Assembly: GCA_029961045.1 (NCBI GenBank)
Contig: JASBVN010000008.1
Location: 1-64,000, forward strand
DNA: 64,000 nt
Source: Alicyclobacillaceae bacterium
Lineage (GTDB): Bacteria > Bacillota > Bacilli > Kyrpidiales > Kyrpidiaceae
Reading direction: 5' to 3'
The notes below the pieces were generated by a model. That model did not search any database. It saw only the letters and a list, made by a program, of their open reading frames with translations, and had not been told where the DNA came from. Shown piece after piece: positions 61,889-64,000 of this stretch. The stretch's first letter is position 1. Each line of letters opens with the position of its first letter. The translations under genes and the position numbers were made by a program.

Positions 61889-63769
61889 ATGGCCCGCACG
61901 GGGTTGAGACGGAGGGGGATAGCAGGGGTTGTGGCGCTGTGGACGGCGGTGTGGATTGCCGGAAGCGGACCGCTTCCCCCGTCCCGGGATCGCGCGGCTC
62001 CTGATTTGGGGCATACTCCCCGCCACGCCGCCCAGGTGGCCGCCCGGGACGTCGCCCTCACCGCCTCGTTGACCGTGGCCGAAGCGCGCCGAGATCTGGA
62101 AAATCGCATCCGCCTGTTGGAAGGACCCCGGCGGGACGCGGAGGCGGTCCGCCGCTCCTTGCGCCCGGAGTGCCGGTGGATCGGGTTGCGGTGGCGGGGG
62201 GATCGGGGGGAAACGGCGGGGTACGGAGGAAAGCTCCTTTCGGAGACGGAGCGGGAAGTTTTACGCGGTGTCGCTTCAGGGGGATGGTATGTCGGAGCCG
62301 CCCGCCCGGACGGCGCCGGGCGGCTGTACTGTCCGGTCGGCTTGCGCGGGCGTTCGGGCTTGCTGTGGGGACTGTTGTCCCTGGAACCGGTGGAGAGGGC
62401 GGCGGAAGCCTACCGGCGGCAGTTCGGCGTGGCGGCCGGTCTCCAGGCTCCGGGAGGGGCTCCTTTGCTCCTGGAAGGCGGCCGGTCCCGAACCGGGAGA
62501 GAACTTCGGGCGGAGGGCCTCCACGCTCAGGCGGCGGTGGACGGCACCGATTGGCACGTGCGCGCGACGGGTGAGGGCCGGCGGGTGCCGCCGCTCCGCC
62601 ACCGGGACGGTGAGTGGATCGCAAAGTTCGCCAAACCGCTCGATCCCCGGCGAAAGGAACGATTGGAACGGGAGACCGGGGCCCGGGTGCTCCGCGACGA
62701 CGGGCGGGGCGGTTATGTTTTGCGGCTTCCGCCAAACGCCGCTATGGCGAGGGAGGCGCTTTTACGGTCTTGGGGAGCCCGTTATGTGGAAAGGCACGGT
62801 ATCGCCCGGACGAACCGCATTCCCGACGATCCGCTCTACGTGCCGTATCAGTGGAACATGCCGATGATCGACGCGGAAAACGGGTGGCGATTGACCACCG
62901 GAGACCCGGGAGTCGTCGTCGCGGTGGTGGACACCGGGATCGACTTGTCCCATCCCGATCTCACCGGGCAGATCGCCCCCGGCGTCAACATCCTCGACCC
63001 CAATTCGCCGCCCCAGGACGACAACGGCCACGGCACCCACGTGGCCGGCATCATCGCGGCGCGGTCCAACAACGGCGTGGGCGTGGCCAGCCTGGATTGG
63101 CGCGGCCGGGTGATGCCCGTTAAAGTCCTGGATCGGGACGGAGCCGGATCGGCTTTCGATGTCGCCAGGGGCATCGTGTGGGCGGTGGACCACGGAGCGA
63201 AAGTCGTCAATCTGTCGCTGGGGCAAACTGAGGACTGTCAGTACCTCCGCGAAGCCGTCCGCTATGCGGTGGACCGGGGCGTCCTCGTGGTCGCCGCCAT
63301 GGGAAACGACGGCACCGACGCGCCGGAATATCCCGCCGCATACCCGGAAGTCCTGGCGGTGACCGCCGTCGATCCCGGCGGCGAGTTTGCTCCCTTTTCC
63401 AATTACGGATCCCACGCAGGCGTCGCCGCGCCGGGAGTCTCCATCGCCAGCACGTTTGCAGGCGGCCAATACGCCGCCCTGTCGGGAACTTCCATGGCCG
63501 CCCCCCATGTGGCCGGGCTGGCGGCCCTCGTGTGGACCCAAAACCCGGGGCTGAGCGCCGCGCAAGTCCGGGATATCGTGGTGCGGAGCGCAGTGGACGC
63601 CGGCCCTCCGGGGCGGGATCCCCAGTACGGGTACGGCGTCGTCAACGTATCGGCCGCCCTGAGAGCCGCCCATCCGCCGCGCTGGCTGTGGAGAATCCTG
63701 CCTTGGTGGCCCGTCAAAGACGCTTGGAACGGATTCGCCAAATCCACCATACCGCGAGGGCGAGGATGA
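61889..63769 (+). CDS. Subtilisin-like S8 serine protease
   Basis: A 626-residue secreted subtilase. It has an N-terminal hydrophobic signal (residues about 11-26), an unassigned region of roughly 200 residues (GGWYVGAARPDGAGRLYCPV and neighbours), an inhibitor-like propeptide (ETGARVLRDDGRGGYVLRL) and the catalytic domain with Asp348 (VVDTGIDLSH), His381 (NGHGTHVAG) and Ser535 (SGTSMAAPHVAG). The catalytic domain resembles thermitase-type subtilases. ATG 61889 follows GGGAGGG; a GTG at 61835 would add residues before the signal. The last 56 bases overlap the convergent DedA gene. Confidence 0.88.
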   Translation: MARTGLRRRGIAGVVALWTAVWIAGSGPLPPSRDRAAPDLGHTPRHAAQVAARDVALTASLTVAEARRDLENRIRLLEGPRRDAEAVRRSLRPECRWIGLRWRGDRGETAGYGGKLLSETEREVLRGVASGGWYVGAARPDGAGRLYCPVGLRGRSGLLWGLLSLEPVERAAEAYRRQFGVAAGLQAPGGAPLLLEGGRSRTGRELRAEGLHAQAAVDGTDWHVRATGEGRRVPPLRHRDGEWIAKFAKPLDPRRKERLERETGARVLRDDGRGGYVLRLPPNAAMAREALLRSWGARYVERHGIARTNRIPDDPLYVPYQWNMPMIDAENGWRLTTGDPGVVVAVVDTGIDLSHPDLTGQIAPGVNILDPNSPPQDDNGHGTHVAGIIAARSNNGVGVASLDWRGRVMPVKVLDRDGAGSAFDVARGIVWAVDHGAKVVNLSLGQTEDCQYLREAVRYAVDRGVLVVAAMGNDGTDAPEYPAAYPEVLAVTAVDPGGEFAPFSNYGSHAGVAAPGVSIASTFAGGQYAALSGTSMAAPHVAGLAALVWTQNPGLSAAQVRDIVVRSAVDAGPPGRDPQYGYGVVNVSAALRAAHPPRWLWRILPWWPVKDAWNGFAKSTIPRGRG

Positions 63770-64000
63770 GGAAGGCCGCAGCGGTGACCCACGCCAGGAT
63801 GCCGTGCACCCATCTGTCCACCGCGTGCCAGCGCGGTCCGAGAAACCGCCCCAGCAGCAAAAAGGCGGCGACCCAAAAGGCGGCTCCCGTATAGGCCCAT
63901 CGGGCGAACCATCCGTATCCCATTTTCCCAATGCCGGCGGCGTAGGCGGCCACATGCCGGATGCCGGGCATAAAATAGGCGAAAAACAGCGCCCATCCGC
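63714..64000 (-). CDS. DedA family membrane protein (C-terminal part, cut by window end)
   Basis: The minus-strand frame runs to the right window edge with no in-window start. Its first visible residues, GWALFFAYFMPGIRHVAAYAAG, match the conserved R-F-x-P-G-x-R region of DedA/SNARE-associated proteins, here with Met for Ile. Two further hydrophobic helices follow, ending IWRIRSKRL. DedA proteins are lipid scramblases or transporters in the cytoplasmic membrane. Only about 95 residues are visible; an internal ATG at 63971 is not the true start. Confidence 0.75.
   Translation of the reverse strand, partial: GWALFFAYFMPGIRHVAAYAAGIGKMGYGWFARWAYTGAAFWVAAFLLLGRFLGPRWHAVDRWVHGILAWVTAAAFLILALAVWWIWRIRSKRL

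Noticed and set aside
62762-63955. A 397-codon minus-strand frame under the S8 protease
   Set aside because: It is antisense to the catalytic domain with an intact triad, has no recognisable motif and no ribosome site.

Overview
This GC-rich window comes from a spore-forming, naturally transformable member of the Bacilli. The evidence is Spo0B, the complete spoIIIAA-AH operon, spoIVB, spo0A, a comG operon, an L27 precursor with its Prp protease, and a tandem glycine riboswitch on the gcv operon. Many start codons are GTG or TTG behind strong GGAGG-type ribosome sites. Gene order follows the Bacillus subtilis rplU-obg and yqhY/spo0A chromosomal regions closely, but base composition is far higher in GC. 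A thermophilic high-GC lineage such as the Alicyclobacillaceae (for example a Kyrpidia-like organism) is my guess from composition and gene content, not a demonstrated identity.

Layout. 1-3215: rplU-prp-rpmA, a terminator, then spo0B-obgE. 3217-4242: an old yellow enzyme on the minus strand. 4460-10208: a sugar block (Gfo/Idh oxidoreductase, class I mannose-6-phosphate isomerase, nucleotidyltransferase, GT4 glycosyltransferase, an alpha/alpha-barrel protein) with a perfect CIRCE operator in its middle. 10300-12011: aminotransferase plus its Lrp-type regulator, minus strand. 12660-16798: comGA-comGG-like operon. 16842-22034: aroK, asnB, an ACT-domain protein, thrC, thrB. 22115-25672: a DnaI-like loader converging on yqhG and yqhH. 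25878-30130: glycine riboswitch and gcvT-gcvPA-gcvPB. 30251-31595: an unrecognised repeat protein and a histidine phosphatase, minus strand. 31849-34867: aroQ, pepQ, efp, yqhV and a zinc-ribbon protein. 35242-40577: spoIIIAA-AH. 40727-43990: accB-accC-yqhY-amaP-DUF2273. 44005-50046: nusB, TsaD-like protein, flavoprotein reductase, folD, xseA, xseB, ispA. 50226-57508: dxs, tlyA, nadK, argR, recN, spoIVB. 57653-58441: spo0A on the minus strand. 58670-64000: radical SAM protein, DUF2334 protein, S8 protease and a DedA-family gene cut by the window end.

How the genes work together. Most of the window is housekeeping in conserved operons: ribosome and GTPase, one-carbon and glycine metabolism, fatty-acid precursor supply, folate and isoprenoid precursors, NADP supply, recombination. 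Woven through is sporulation control: phosphorelay (Spo0B to Spo0A), the mother-cell half of the feeding-tube channel (SpoIIIA), and the forespore protease that triggers sigma-K activation (SpoIVB).

I did not find a wholly new multi-gene system. The points most worth a second look are regulatory and architectural: an orphan CIRCE operator over the manA stop codon ahead of a sugar-nucleotide/glycosyltransferase set; spo0A flipped relative to spoIVB, with an inverted-repeat element between them; a spo0A start region where a perfect Shine-Dalgarno is separated from the start codon by a predicted hairpin, with a sigma-H promoter upstream; a Spo0B with apparent N-terminal membrane segments; and an unrecognised low-complexity protein carrying three copies of a QVxxADH motif.
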